64,000 nt of DNA from Acidovorax sp. 107 (GTDB lineage Bacteria > Pseudomonadota > Gammaproteobacteria > Burkholderiales > Burkholderiaceae_C). A program made the position numbers and the translations under genes. This document shows, one piece after another, positions 9,904 through 17,061 of the stretch. The DNA is taken from the NCBI RefSeq assembly GCF_003058055.1, contig NZ_QBTZ01000001.1:4048001-4112000 (forward strand), given 5' to 3'. Every line of letters begins with the position of its first letter. Position 1 is the stretch's first letter. The notes beneath the pieces were generated by a model. It was given only the letters and a program-made list of their open reading frames with translations, was not told the DNA's origin and ran no database searches.

Positions 9904-10983
9904 TCAACGCTGCGCCCCGGGCAGGGTTTGCGTGGTTTCCCGGTCGAAGGCGCCGCGTTCGCGCCACAGGGTGGTCACGTCGATGCCCTGTTTGCGCACC
10001 AAAGAGCGCTCGTCCACCATCGCATCGCCCAGCCGCAGGCGGCCCCGCACTTCAAAGTACGACGAGGCCACGGCATGGGCGCTTTCGTTGATGTCGATGT
10101 TGGCGCCCACGAGGTCGCGCACGTCGCTGAGGGTGCGGAAGTGCCGCGCCTCGCGGGTCTGCACGATCTTCTGGGCCGTGGCGCTGTCCAGCCCGTCGAT
10201 GGCGGCCATGAGCACGTTGATGTCGGCGGTGTTCAGGTTGACCGGGGTGCGCACAGGCAGCAGCGTCACATGCGGAGCGAGCGCCGCCACCGTGGCCGGG
10301 GTCAGGCCCAGCCAGCCCAGCTGGCTCACGCTGGGCGGCAGCAAGGGGGCGGAGCCGCTGTCGGAGCCTGCACCCGCCTGCGCGCGGCGCAGGCCGTCGA
10401 TGAGGGTGCTCAGCTGCTGGCCGGGCAGGCCCAGGCGCTCGAACAGCCGGGTGAACTGCCGCAGGGCCACGGCCTGCACCTGCCCGCCTTCTGCGAGGTT
10501 GGTGATGTTCAGGCGGCCCTGCAGGTCGGTGATCTGGCCCGACAGGAAAGCCTCGGTGGTGTCGGTGCTGGCGTCGTCCACCTGCGTCACGTTCTTGTCG
10601 GCCGCGAGGAAGGTGGACAGGCGGGCCTCCTGCAAGGGGATGGCCCAGGGCTCGGCCAGGTGGTCGGCCCCGCCGGAGCGCCCGTCCTCGCGCAGGATCA
10701 GCCGCGACCAGTCGAGTGCGCCGATCAAGATCCACGCGGACTGCACGCGGCCGCGCTCGGCCGTCTCGACCTCCACCGCGCGCCACTGCTGCCACATCGC
10801 TGCGGCCGCAAAGGTGGCGACCAGCGTGACGGTGAGCATGGCGGCGAGCAGGGCGGCGCCGCGTGCCTTGTGCCTGTGCGATGGGCGCTGCCACAGCGAG
10901 TGCCACCGTGGAGCTGGCTTTGCCAGGCCACGAGTGGCGTCCCCCTGGGGGGATGCGGCGCAGCCGCTCAGGGGGGTACTCAC
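9904..10983 (-). CDS. gspK: Type II secretion minor pseudopilin GspK
   Basis: Large minor pseudopilin at the tip of the pseudopilus. The prepilin cleavage site is ARG|AALLAAMLTV. Position +5 is Ala rather than Glu, which is characteristic of GspK. The large globular domain contains helix-hairpin-helix-like segments (VNLNTADINVLMAAIDGLD). The start is GTG at 10983, whose bases overlap the gspJ stop (GTGA). No other ATG, GTG or TTG lies in frame before the cleavage site, so the leader is about 42 residues, far longer than usual. Its first ~28 residues are translated from a family 2 repeat. Confidence 0.92.
   Translation of the reverse strand: MSTPLSGCAASPQGDATRGLAKPAPRWHSLWQRPSHRHKARGAALLAAMLTVTLVATFAAAAMWQQWRAVEVETAERGRVQSAWILIGALDWSRLILREDGRSGGADHLAEPWAIPLQEARLSTFLAADKNVTQVDDASTDTTEAFLSGQITDLQGRLNITNLAEGGQVQAVALRQFTRLFERLGLPGQQLSTLIDGLRRAQAGAGSDSGSAPLLPPSVSQLGWLGLTPATVAALAPHVTLLPVRTPVNLNTADINVLMAAIDGLDSATAQKIVQTREARHFRTLSDVRDLVGANIDINESAHAVASSYFEVRGRLRLGDAMVDERSLVRKQGIDVTTLWRERGAFDRETTQTLPGAQR
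10906..10977 (+). repeat. Dispersed repeat family 2, copy 1 (in gspK leader)
   Basis: Begins CCGTGGAGCTGGCTTTGCCA and ends CCGCTCAGGGGGG, with GCGTCCCCCTGGGGGGA in the middle. It is translated antisense as the N-terminal leader extension of gspK. Copies 2 and 3 share both halves. Confidence 0.75.
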
Positions 10984-11741
10984 GATCTGCCTCCGCCCAG
11001 CACGGGGTTGACCCAGTCACGCGTCAGCTGCCCCGTCAGCGCCTGGCCCGGGGGCAGGGTGATCTGCAGGCGGATGCCGTCCGGGATGGCCGAGGTGCTG
11101 TCGCCCGTCGGGGTGCCCGTGCTCGACTGGGGGTTGGACCATGCGCCGCCCCGGTAATAAAAGATCTGCCAGTTGTCCAGCGGCAGCAGCGTCACCTCGT
11201 AGCGCCGCTCGGCGTCGCCCGGCGTGCGCGCCCACTGGGCGGCCTGCTCCCAGGCCTGCCGCCAGTCGGCGCGGGTGCGCACCGGCGGCGACTGCCAGCG
11301 CAGCCACTGGCCCACGCCCTGGTTGTTGTTGCGGCGGGTCCAGGCCACCACCAGCGCACCCTCGTCGGGCACGGCGCTGCTGCGGCGGGTGAGGCGCAGT
11401 ACCTGGCCATCCCAGTCCAGCGGCGTGGTGTTGGCGATGGACACCAGGGCGTCCAAGTCCGTACCCCACTGCCCCAGCGCGGCCTGCAGCACCAGCATCT
11501 CATCCGCCCGCTGGCGCGTGGACTCCTGCGCCCGCACCATGCCATCGAGCCCGCGCCAGCTCAGGATGGCGATCAACGCCATCACGCTGATGGCGACCAG
11601 CAGCTCGATGAGCGTGAAACCGTGCGGGACCTTCAAAACTGGCGCGACGCGAGGCCAGTGCACCCGTGGAACTGGCTCTGCCAGGCCACCGGGTGCGTCC
11701 CCCTCACGGGGGGAAGGCGCGAAGCGACTCAGGGGGGGCAT
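10980..11741 (-). CDS. gspJ: Type II secretion minor pseudopilin GspJ
   Basis: Minor pseudopilin that packs with GspI and GspK at the pseudopilus tip. The class III signal PHG|FTLIELLVAISVMAL has Glu at +5. From the ATG at 11741, which shares one base with the gspI stop (TGATG), the protein has 253 residues and a 41-residue leader, most of it read from a family 2 repeat. In-frame GTG and TTG codons lie nearer the cleavage site and would give leaders of 15 or 6 residues, but neither has a visible ribosome site. The globular domain ends in PVLGGGRS. Confidence 0.9.
   Translation of the reverse strand: MPPLSRFAPSPREGDAPGGLAEPVPRVHWPRVAPVLKVPHGFTLIELLVAISVMALIAILSWRGLDGMVRAQESTRQRADEMLVLQAALGQWGTDLDALVSIANTTPLDWDGQVLRLTRRSSAVPDEGALVVAWTRRNNNQGVGQWLRWQSPPVRTRADWRQAWEQAAQWARTPGDAERRYEVTLLPLDNWQIFYYRGGAWSNPQSSTGTPTGDSTSAIPDGIRLQITLPPGQALTGQLTRDWVNPVLGGGRS
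11664..11738 (+). repeat. Dispersed repeat family 2, copy 2 (in gspJ leader)
   Basis: CCGTGGAACTGGCTCTGCCA at the left, then GCGTCCCCCTCACGGGGGGA and GCGAAGCGACTCAGGGGGG at the right. Same orientation as copy 1. It abuts the gspJ start and is translated antisense as its leader. Confidence 0.75.
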
Positions 11742-12115
11742 CAATACCTTCCAATGATGGTGGAGAGGCGCAGGATGGAGTTGTCTCCATCCAGCACCTG
11801 TGCATCGATGCGCCGAAAACTCGGGTTGGGTGTGGGCCGCACGATGGTCACCACCTGCAGCTGGCGCCCGGCCTGCTCGCAGGTCAGGCTGCTGTCCCCC
11901 ACGCTGGGCATCTGGCGCGAGAGCCGGGCCTTGACCAGTTCGTTCTCTGCGCACAGCTGCGCGAGCACGATGTCGGACTGCCGCATTGCGTTGCGCGTGA
12001 GTGCCGTCGTGGCCTGCAGCCCCGCCATGAGGGCAATGGCCACAATGGCCAGCGCCACCAGCACTTCCACCAGCGTGAAGCCCCGGTGGCCGATGAGGGG
12101 GCGGCGCGTCCTCAC
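11741..12115 (-). CDS. gspI: Type II secretion minor pseudopilin GspI
   Basis: Minor pseudopilin of 124 residues. The start is GTG at 12115, overlapping the gspH stop as GTGA. It gives a conventional 12-residue leader ending HRG, followed by FTLVEVLVALAIVAIALMAG with Glu at +5. The longer open frame upstream lacks the family's features and overlaps gspH. The C-terminus (DNSILRLSTIIGRY) matches the GspI type. Unlike its three neighbours, its leader has no repeat-derived segment. Confidence 0.9.
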   Translation of the reverse strand: MRTRRPLIGHRGFTLVEVLVALAIVAIALMAGLQATTALTRNAMRQSDIVLAQLCAENELVKARLSRQMPSVGDSSLTCEQAGRQLQVVTIVRPTPNPSFRRIDAQVLDGDNSILRLSTIIGRY

Positions 12116-12627
12116 TGCACCGCGTCCACGGAAAACGGGCGCACACCATCGGTGGCAATGCGCAGGGTACGGTCGGGGGAGGACTGGTGGGTGATCAGCA
12201 CCTGCTGCGGGCCGATCAGCGGCTCGGGGCCCAGTTGCAGCACCGCTGGTCCGCGCACCACGGTGCCAGGGTCCAGCCACTGGTCGGGCAGAGCGGCCTG
12301 CGCGCTGCGCGGCAGCCCTTCAAAACGGAACCCCCCCGGCAGCGCGCGCCAGCGCACCGGGATGCCCCCGGCGCGCGACTGGGCGCGTGCGGATTCGAGC
12401 AGCGCCGCCAGCCGCGCGGCCTCCCGCTCCAGCTGCGTCTGCCCGCCATCGCGCATCGCCAGCCCCACGCCCGCCGTGGCCAGCGCCATGATGCTGATGA
12501 CGACCAGCAACTCCAGGAGGGTGAAGCCCCGTTGAGCCGCTGCACGGCTTCTTCCGGGGGAGAAGACGCCAGTGGCCTGGCAAAGCCAGTTCCACGGCGT
12601 CCCTCGCTGGGCGCGCGCCCGGTTCAT
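12112..12627 (-). CDS. gspH: Type II secretion minor pseudopilin GspH
   Basis: Minor pseudopilin with the processing site QRG|FTLLELLVVISIMAL (Glu at +5) and a GspH C-terminal domain (QVLITHQSSPDRTLRIATDG). From the ATG at 12627 it has 171 residues and a 34-residue leader. No nearer ATG, GTG or TTG is in frame, so the leader, encoded mostly by a family 2 repeat, appears to be translated. gspG ends 28 bases upstream. No good ribosome site is seen, which suggests coupling to gspG. Confidence 0.88.
   Translation of the reverse strand: MNRARAQRGTPWNWLCQATGVFSPGRSRAAAQRGFTLLELLVVISIMALATAGVGLAMRDGGQTQLEREAARLAALLESARAQSRAGGIPVRWRALPGGFRFEGLPRSAQAALPDQWLDPGTVVRGPAVLQLGPEPLIGPQQVLITHQSSPDRTLRIATDGVRPFSVDAVQ
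12526..12598 (-). repeat. Dispersed repeat family 2, copy 3 (in gspH leader)
   Basis: On the minus strand it begins CCGTGGAACTGGCTTTGCCA and continues GGCCACTGGCGTC, with a degenerate right half CAGCGGCTCAACGGGG. Its orientation is opposite to copies 1 and 2, so it is read in the sense direction as the gspH leader. Confidence 0.65.
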
Positions 12628-12655
12628 GGAGCTGGGGAACCTTGGCAATGAGCGG

Positions 12656-13120
12656 TCACTGCCAGCTGCCAATATCGGCGTCCTTGCCTTCGCCGCCCGA
12701 CTGGCCATCGGCGCCGAACGACATCACGTCGATCTCGCCCTTGATGCCGGGGTTGAGGTATTGGTAAGGGCGGCCCCAGGGGTCGTTGGGCAGCTTTTCG
12801 AGGTACAGCTTCCAGTTGCCCGGCACGGGGCCCGCAGTGGGCTTGATGACCAGGGCTTGCAGGCCCTGTTCGGCCGTGGGGTAGCGCTGGTTGTCCAGGC
12901 GGTAGAGCTTGAGCGCCTGCATGATGTTGGTGATGTCGGTGCGGGCGGCCGTCACGCGGGCATCGTCGGCACGTTCGAGCACGTTGGGCACGATCAGCGC
13001 GGCCAGCACGCCGATGATCACCAGCACCACCATCAGTTCGATGAGGGTGAAACCACGGGCCACGGTCTTGGCAACGCGGCGCGGGGCGGAGCGCACGAGG
13101 AGGGAGAAAGAAGTGTTCAC
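12656..13120 (-). CDS. gspG: Type II secretion major pseudopilin GspG
   Basis: Main subunit of the pseudopilus. The processing site ARG|FTLIELMVVLVIIGV has Glu at +5. The rest is the compact GspG fold with YPTAEQGLQALV, NDPWGRPYQY and the C-terminal calcium-binding loop region (SFGADGQSGGEGKDADI). GTG at 13120 gives 154 residues with a 23-residue leader. An in-frame ATG at 13159 gives a 36-residue leader but would leave only 9 bases to the divergent gspC start. First gene of the minus-strand gsp operon. Confidence 0.93.
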   Translation of the reverse strand: MNTSFSLLVRSAPRRVAKTVARGFTLIELMVVLVIIGVLAALIVPNVLERADDARVTAARTDITNIMQALKLYRLDNQRYPTAEQGLQALVIKPTAGPVPGNWKLYLEKLPNDPWGRPYQYLNPGIKGEIDVMSFGADGQSGGEGKDADIGSWQ

Positions 13121-13168
13121 TGCTGGCGGTCTCTCGGATGGTCGAATCGCGTGAATCATAATCCCCGC

Positions 13169-13618
13169 ATGGTGACCAATACGTACAGCAAATGGGGCGT
13201 CCGCCTGGGGACTCTGGTGCTCTGGGCAGCCGCCGGCGCCAGCGTGGTCTATTGGGGGCTGCGCCTGTCGGCGCCTTCGTCCGCATCCCCCGCGCCGGCC
13301 GTGGCGCCTGCCCCGGTGGCCATGGATGCGCAGGCACTGGCGCGTTTGCTGGGGGCGGCGCCCGCAGCCTTAGGCGTGGCAGCGCCGGTGGCACCCACCG
13401 CAAGCCGGTTCACGCTGATCGGCGTGCTGTCGGGGCGCAGCAGCGGCGGCGGAGCCGCATTGATCGCCGTGGACGGCAAGCCCGCCAAGCCATTCCGTGT
13501 GGGCGCTGCCGTGGATGAGGGGCTGGTGCTGCAGGCCCTGGGCCCCCGTCAGGCGCAACTGGGGGCCAGCATGGGCGGGCCTGCCACGGTGACGCTGGAC
13601 ATGCCGCTGAAAAACTGA
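13169..13618 (+). CDS. gspC: Short type II secretion protein GspC
   Basis: Inner-membrane protein that links the platform to the secretin. At 149 residues it is about half the length of classical GspC. It has one span at about 14-31 (GTLVLWAAAGASVVYWGL), an Ala/Pro linker and the homology region (RFTLIGVLSGR, KPFRVGAAVDEGLVLQALG), then stops where a PDZ domain would follow. It is transcribed divergently from gspG. The frame is open further upstream, but the ATG at 13169 best fits the membrane topology. Confidence 0.82.
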   Translation: MVTNTYSKWGVRLGTLVLWAAAGASVVYWGLRLSAPSSASPAPAVAPAPVAMDAQALARLLGAAPAALGVAAPVAPTASRFTLIGVLSGRSSGGGAALIAVDGKPAKPFRVGAAVDEGLVLQALGPRQAQLGASMGGPATVTLDMPLKN

Positions 13619-13649
13619 TGGTCTTTTTGTTGGCCTGCCGCACGTGGCG

Positions 13650-14243
13650 TCAGGTCAGCTCCCTGATTTCCCATTCCCCCCAGCCCGGCGCCGCCACCGG
13701 CCAGTCGTCTGGGCGGGGCAGGGCGCTTTCTCCATGCTCCTGCAACCAGGCCACGCAGCGTGCCACCCCGGCGTGGGTGATCCACACCGTATCCTTCGCT
13801 CCCTGATCGGTGCGCCACTCCCGGGCGTTTTGCAGGGCGGCCGCCACGCGGTGCAGCATCTGGGCCAGGCTTTCGCCCCCGCCGGGTGCGTGGGTGGCGA
13901 ACCCGGCCACCCAGGTGTCGATGGCACTTTTGCCGATGGCGTCCCAGGTTAGCCCCTCCCAACGGCCGAAGTCCATCTCGCGCAACCGGGCGTCGGAGGC
14001 AAAGGTCAAATCGGGTCTGAGCGCTTGTAGTTCATGCGCCAGCAGCTCACATCTTTGTAGCGTGGAATGCGCCACGAGGGCACTGGGAGGCAGTGCGGTT
14101 GACAGTCGCTCTGCCGCAGCGCGGGTGGCCTGCGCGTCGGCGGGCACGTCCAAAGCGCCGTAGCAGGTGCCCGGGGCAACCAGCGGGGCCGCATGGCGCA
14201 CCAGCCACAGGCGGCTGCTGGCGGCGACGGGGGAGGGCGTCAT
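13650..14243 (-). CDS. cobC: Histidine phosphatase, probable alpha-ribazole phosphatase CobC
   Basis: A 197-residue histidine phosphatase. It has the LVRHA catalytic motif at about 14-18 (His17 the phosphate acceptor), MDFGRWEG (typical of CobC and phosphoglycerate mutase relatives), PGGESL, and a second active-site His in WITHAGV. Placement directly after cobS with an ATGA overlap (ATG at 14243, cobS stop at 14240-14242) points to removal of the phosphate from alpha-ribazole phosphate in late cobalamin assembly. An ATG two codons earlier is possible. A diverged family 1 repeat lies inside the gene. Confidence 0.82.
   Translation of the reverse strand: MTPSPVAASSRLWLVRHAAPLVAPGTCYGALDVPADAQATRAAAERLSTALPPSALVAHSTLQRCELLAHELQALRPDLTFASDARLREMDFGRWEGLTWDAIGKSAIDTWVAGFATHAPGGGESLAQMLHRVAAALQNAREWRTDQGAKDTVWITHAGVARCVAWLQEHGESALPRPDDWPVAAPGWGEWEIRELT
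14017..14062 (-). repeat. Dispersed repeat family 1, copy C, inside cobC-like gene
   Basis: Plus-strand reading TGAGCGCTTGTAGTTCATGC, then GCCAGCAGCT and TTTGTAGCG, reproduces family 1 in minus orientation with several mismatches. It encodes the helix around LQRCELLAHELQALRPD without breaking the frame. Confidence 0.45.
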
Positions 14244-15046
14244 AGCCATCGCAGTGCGATGGCCGCGCCCAGGTAGAACCCGATCTCGCTCACCTGCTGC
14301 GTGGCGCCCAGGCAGTCACCGGTGAAGCCTTGCAGCCGCCGGGCGAACCAACGCGCCATCCAGGCCGCGCAGAGCGCGCTGAGAGCGATGGGTGCTACTA
14401 AACAGAGAGCTGATTGGGCATATCCCACTAGCACCAGGGGCGGAAAACACCATAAAAGTGCCGTGACCAGTGCCTGGCCGGAGATCTGATCGGCCAGCGG
14501 CTTGCTTTTGGAGCGCGCCGTGTCGCCCACATGCGGCAGGCTGCGCACGATGAGCAGGGGCCAAAAGCGCGACAGCACATGCGCGCCCACCAGGGCCGCC
14601 AGCGCCGCGGGCAGGCTGTGCGTCCCCAGCAGCGCCAGCAGGCTGAGCTTGGCCAACAGCGCCAGCACCAGCGCCATGGCCCCGAAGGCGCCGATGCGCG
14701 AGTCCTTCATGATGTCCAGCGCGCGTTCGCGGTCGTAGCTGCCGCCCAGGCCGTCGGCCACGTCGGCCAGGCCGTCTTCATGAAAGCCGCCGGTCATCAG
14801 CACCGTGGCGATGGTGCAGAACACCGCTGCCACGGCCGGGGCCAGCGGGTTGGGCGCCAGCGCCCAGTGCAGCGCGGCATACACGGCCGCAGACAGCAAC
14901 GCCGCCAGCCAGCCAATACCCGGAAAGTGCGCCGCGCTGGCCCGCAGCATGGCCGGGCTGTAGCCCACCCAGTTCGCCAGCCGCCCGGTGACGGGGATGC
15001 GGGTGAAGAACTGCACGGCCAGCAGGTAGTGGCGCAGGGCTTGCAT
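14240..15046 (-). CDS. cobS: Adenosylcobinamide-GDP ribazoletransferase CobS
   Basis: Integral inner-membrane cobalamin synthase that joins adenosylcobinamide-GDP and alpha-ribazole. Its 268 residues have several hydrophobic segments and the family signatures LLAVQFFTRIPV near the N-terminus, the Asp-rich GGFHEDGLADVADGLGG, and DSRIGAFGAMAL. It ends with GDCLGATQQVSEI. A family 1 repeat lies within the coding sequence (14391-14447) and is translated as part of a hydrophobic segment (FPPLVLVGYAQSALCLV). No cobalamin riboswitch is seen in the short gap upstream. Confidence 0.93.
   Translation of the reverse strand: MQALRHYLLAVQFFTRIPVTGRLANWVGYSPAMLRASAAHFPGIGWLAALLSAAVYAALHWALAPNPLAPAVAAVFCTIATVLMTGGFHEDGLADVADGLGGSYDRERALDIMKDSRIGAFGAMALVLALLAKLSLLALLGTHSLPAALAALVGAHVLSRFWPLLIVRSLPHVGDTARSKSKPLADQISGQALVTALLWCFPPLVLVGYAQSALCLVAPIALSALCAAWMARWFARRLQGFTGDCLGATQQVSEIGFYLGAAIALRWL
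14391..14447 (+). repeat. Dispersed repeat family 1, copy D, inside cobS
   Basis: GGTGCTACTAAACAGAGAGC, then TGATTGGGCATATCCCACTA and GCACCAGGGGCGGAAAA. It aligns along its whole length with the intergenic copies E and H, with about a dozen substitutions. It is antisense to cobS and leaves the frame intact. Confidence 0.65.
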
Positions 15047-15062
15047 GGTGTGCAGTGGGGGT

Positions 15063-15125
15063 TGATGCTTCTTTTTTGATAGCTGCTAGGGCATATTCAA
15101 CTAGCGCTTGCAGCCACTTTGGGCA
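15063..15125 (+). repeat. Dispersed repeat family 1, copy E
   Basis: TTTGATAGCTGCTAGGGCAT, then ATTCAACTAGCGCTTGCAGC. It occupies nearly the whole 79-base gap between cobS and ilvA and ends at the ilvA stop codon. Confidence 0.75.
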
Positions 15126-16685
15126 TTATTTGGAGCGCAGGAACAGGCGGTAGGCCGGATTCAGTGTTTCTTCCACATAGGGGTAGCCCAGCGTGGCCAG
15201 GAAGGCGTCGAAGGCCGCCTTGTCCTCGGGCGGAACCTGCATGCCCACGAGGATGCGGCCATAGTCCGCGCCCTGGTTGCGGTAATGGAACAGGCTGATG
15301 TTCCAGGTCGGCTGCATCAGGCTCAAAAATTTGAGCAGCGCGCCGGGCCGCTCGGGGAAGGTGAAGCGCATCAGGCGCTCGTCCTGGGCCAGCGCCGAGT
15401 GGCCGCCGACCAGGTGGCGCAGGTGTTCCTTGGCCAGCTCGTCGTGCGTCAGGTCCAGCGCCTCGAAGCCGTGGCGGTTGAAGTTCTTGGCGATCTTTTC
15501 CGATTCGCCCTTGCCGTTGGTGGTCAGGCCTACAAACACATGGGCCCGGGCAGCGTCGCTGATGCGGTAGTTGAACTCGGTCACGTTGCGCGGGCCGCCG
15601 GGCAGGCCGCCCACCACCTCGCAGAAGCGGCGGAAGCTGCCGCGTTCTTCCGGAATGGTGACGGCGAGCAGCGCCTCGCGCTCTTCACCCACTTCAGCAC
15701 GCTCGGCCACAAAGCGCAGCCGGTCGAAGTTCATGTTGGCGCCGCAAAGGATGGCGGCGTAGGTCTCGCCCTTGGTCTTGTTCTTGGCGACATATTGTTT
15801 GATGGCCGCCACTGCCAGCGCGCCAGCGGGCTCCACGATGCTGCGCGTGTCCACAAAGATGTCCTTGATGGCGGCGCAGACGGCGTCGGTATCGACGGTG
15901 ATGTAGTCATCCACCAGGCCCTGCGCCACGCGGAAGGTCTCCTCGCCCACCAGCTTCACGGCGGTGCCGTCGGAGAACAGGCCCACATCGGCCAGCGTCA
16001 CGCGCTTGTGGGCCTGCACCGACTGGATCATCGCGTCCGAGTCGTTCATCTGCACGCCGATCACCTTGATCTCGGGTCGCACGGCCTTGATGTAGTTGGC
16101 CACGCCCGAAATGAGGCCGCCACCGCCGATGGCCACGAACACGGCGTCGAGCTGGTTGCTGCCCAGGCTTTGCAGCTGGCGCAGGATCTCCATGGCGATG
16201 GTGCCCTGGCCAGCGATCACGTCCGGGTCGTCGAACGGGTGCACGAAGGTCAGGCCCTGTTCTTTCTCCAGCTGGACGGAGTGGCCGTAGGCGTCGGAAT
16301 AGCTCTCGCCAAACAGCACGACCTCGCCACCAAGCGTCTTCACGGCATCAATCTTGAGCTGCGGCGTGGTGGTGGGCATCACGATCACGGCGCGCGTGCC
16401 CAGCCGGTGGGCACTCATTGCCACGCCCTGGGCGTGGTTGCCCGCCGATGCGCAGATCACGCCGCGCTGCAGCTGCTCGGGCGTGAGGTGCGCCATCTTG
16501 TTATAAGCCCCCCGCAGCTTGAAGCTGAACACGGGTTGCTGGTCCTCGCGCTTGAGGAGCACCTTGTTGTGCAGACGGCGGCTGAGGTTCTTGGCGGGCT
16601 CCAGCGCCGACTCCACGGCCACGTCGTACACGCGGGCGGTCAGGATTTTTTTGAGGTAGTCGGCGGGGGTGAGGTGCTGGGTCAT
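15126..16685 (-). CDS. ilvA: Threonine ammonia-lyase, biosynthetic
   Basis: PLP enzyme that converts threonine to 2-oxobutanoate, the first step of isoleucine synthesis. Its 519 residues are the full length of the biosynthetic type. The catalytic Lys56 is in SFKLRGAYNKM, the PLP phosphate loop GGGGLISG at about 185-192, and two ACT-like regulatory regions fill the last ~190 residues (GSFRRFCEVVGGLPG, FPERPGALLKFLSLM), implying isoleucine feedback. The ATG at 16685 has no strong ribosome site. A terminator-like hairpin 128 bases upstream on the same strand could attenuate it or end a small RNA. Confidence 0.95.
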   Translation of the reverse strand: MTQHLTPADYLKKILTARVYDVAVESALEPAKNLSRRLHNKVLLKREDQQPVFSFKLRGAYNKMAHLTPEQLQRGVICASAGNHAQGVAMSAHRLGTRAVIVMPTTTPQLKIDAVKTLGGEVVLFGESYSDAYGHSVQLEKEQGLTFVHPFDDPDVIAGQGTIAMEILRQLQSLGSNQLDAVFVAIGGGGLISGVANYIKAVRPEIKVIGVQMNDSDAMIQSVQAHKRVTLADVGLFSDGTAVKLVGEETFRVAQGLVDDYITVDTDAVCAAIKDIFVDTRSIVEPAGALAVAAIKQYVAKNKTKGETYAAILCGANMNFDRLRFVAERAEVGEEREALLAVTIPEERGSFRRFCEVVGGLPGGPRNVTEFNYRISDAARAHVFVGLTTNGKGESEKIAKNFNRHGFEALDLTHDELAKEHLRHLVGGHSALAQDERLMRFTFPERPGALLKFLSLMQPTWNISLFHYRNQGADYGRILVGMQVPPEDKAAFDAFLATLGYPYVEETLNPAYRLFLRSK

Positions 16686-16812
16686 GGCAGGTGCAGGAGG
16701 AGAGCCCCACCGGCGCAGGGCAGCGGGCGGGGGCCCACATCATAGGGCGTCGCCCTGGGGAGGGGCCGAGGCCTCTGGGCGGGCGGCCTGTTGCGGCGCG
16801 GGGCGACCGGGC

Positions 16813-16845
16813 AAAAAAAAGCCCCGGGCCGTGAGGCCTGGGGCT
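16813..16845 (-). terminator. Intrinsic terminator upstream of ilvA (minus strand)
   Basis: On the minus strand GCCCCAGGCC-TCAC-GGCCCGGGGC forms a 10-position stem with one mismatch, followed by eight T. No protein gene ends here in that direction, so it closes either a small RNA or an attenuated ilvA leader. Confidence 0.8.
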
Positions 16846-16960
16846 AATCCATCCTTTGAGGAGATGGAGGAGACAATCGGTGCGAGGCAAGTGCCGGGTT
16901 CCGGGCTTCTTGCCGCCTGCCGGTTCCTTTCTGTTCGAAAGCGGCAGCGCATGGGCGAAG
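16813..16960 (-). ncRNA. Candidate small RNA or ilvA leader
   Basis: A minus-strand stretch of about 145 bases ends in the strong terminator at 16813-16845. A -10-like TAAACT lies near 16962-16967, with a poorly spaced TTGCTG further upstream. The predicted transcript contains two CU-rich blocks, GTCTCCTCC and ATCTCCTC, complementary to the AGGAGA ribosome sites used by several genes here. A CCATC/GATGG hairpin sits just before the terminator. A short reading frame starts at 16952 but is not rich in Ile, Val or Leu codons, so classical attenuation is not obvious. No named RNA family recognised. The remaining 16686-16812 shows nothing further. Confidence 0.4.
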
Positions 16961-17061
16961 TTTAGCGCGAGTCTTGTTGCGATGCAGCAAAATTCGCATC
17001 AAATTCTTTTCGTTTCGGTTTTCCGTGCGAAAAAACCACGTGTCACACAGGAGAAACACAA

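Noticed and set aside
16740..16952. Short frame upstream of ilvA as an Ile/Val/Leu attenuation peptide
   Set aside because: It contains only scattered Ile and Val codons with no run of regulatory codons, and it crosses the terminator hairpin, so I kept only the structured-RNA interpretation.
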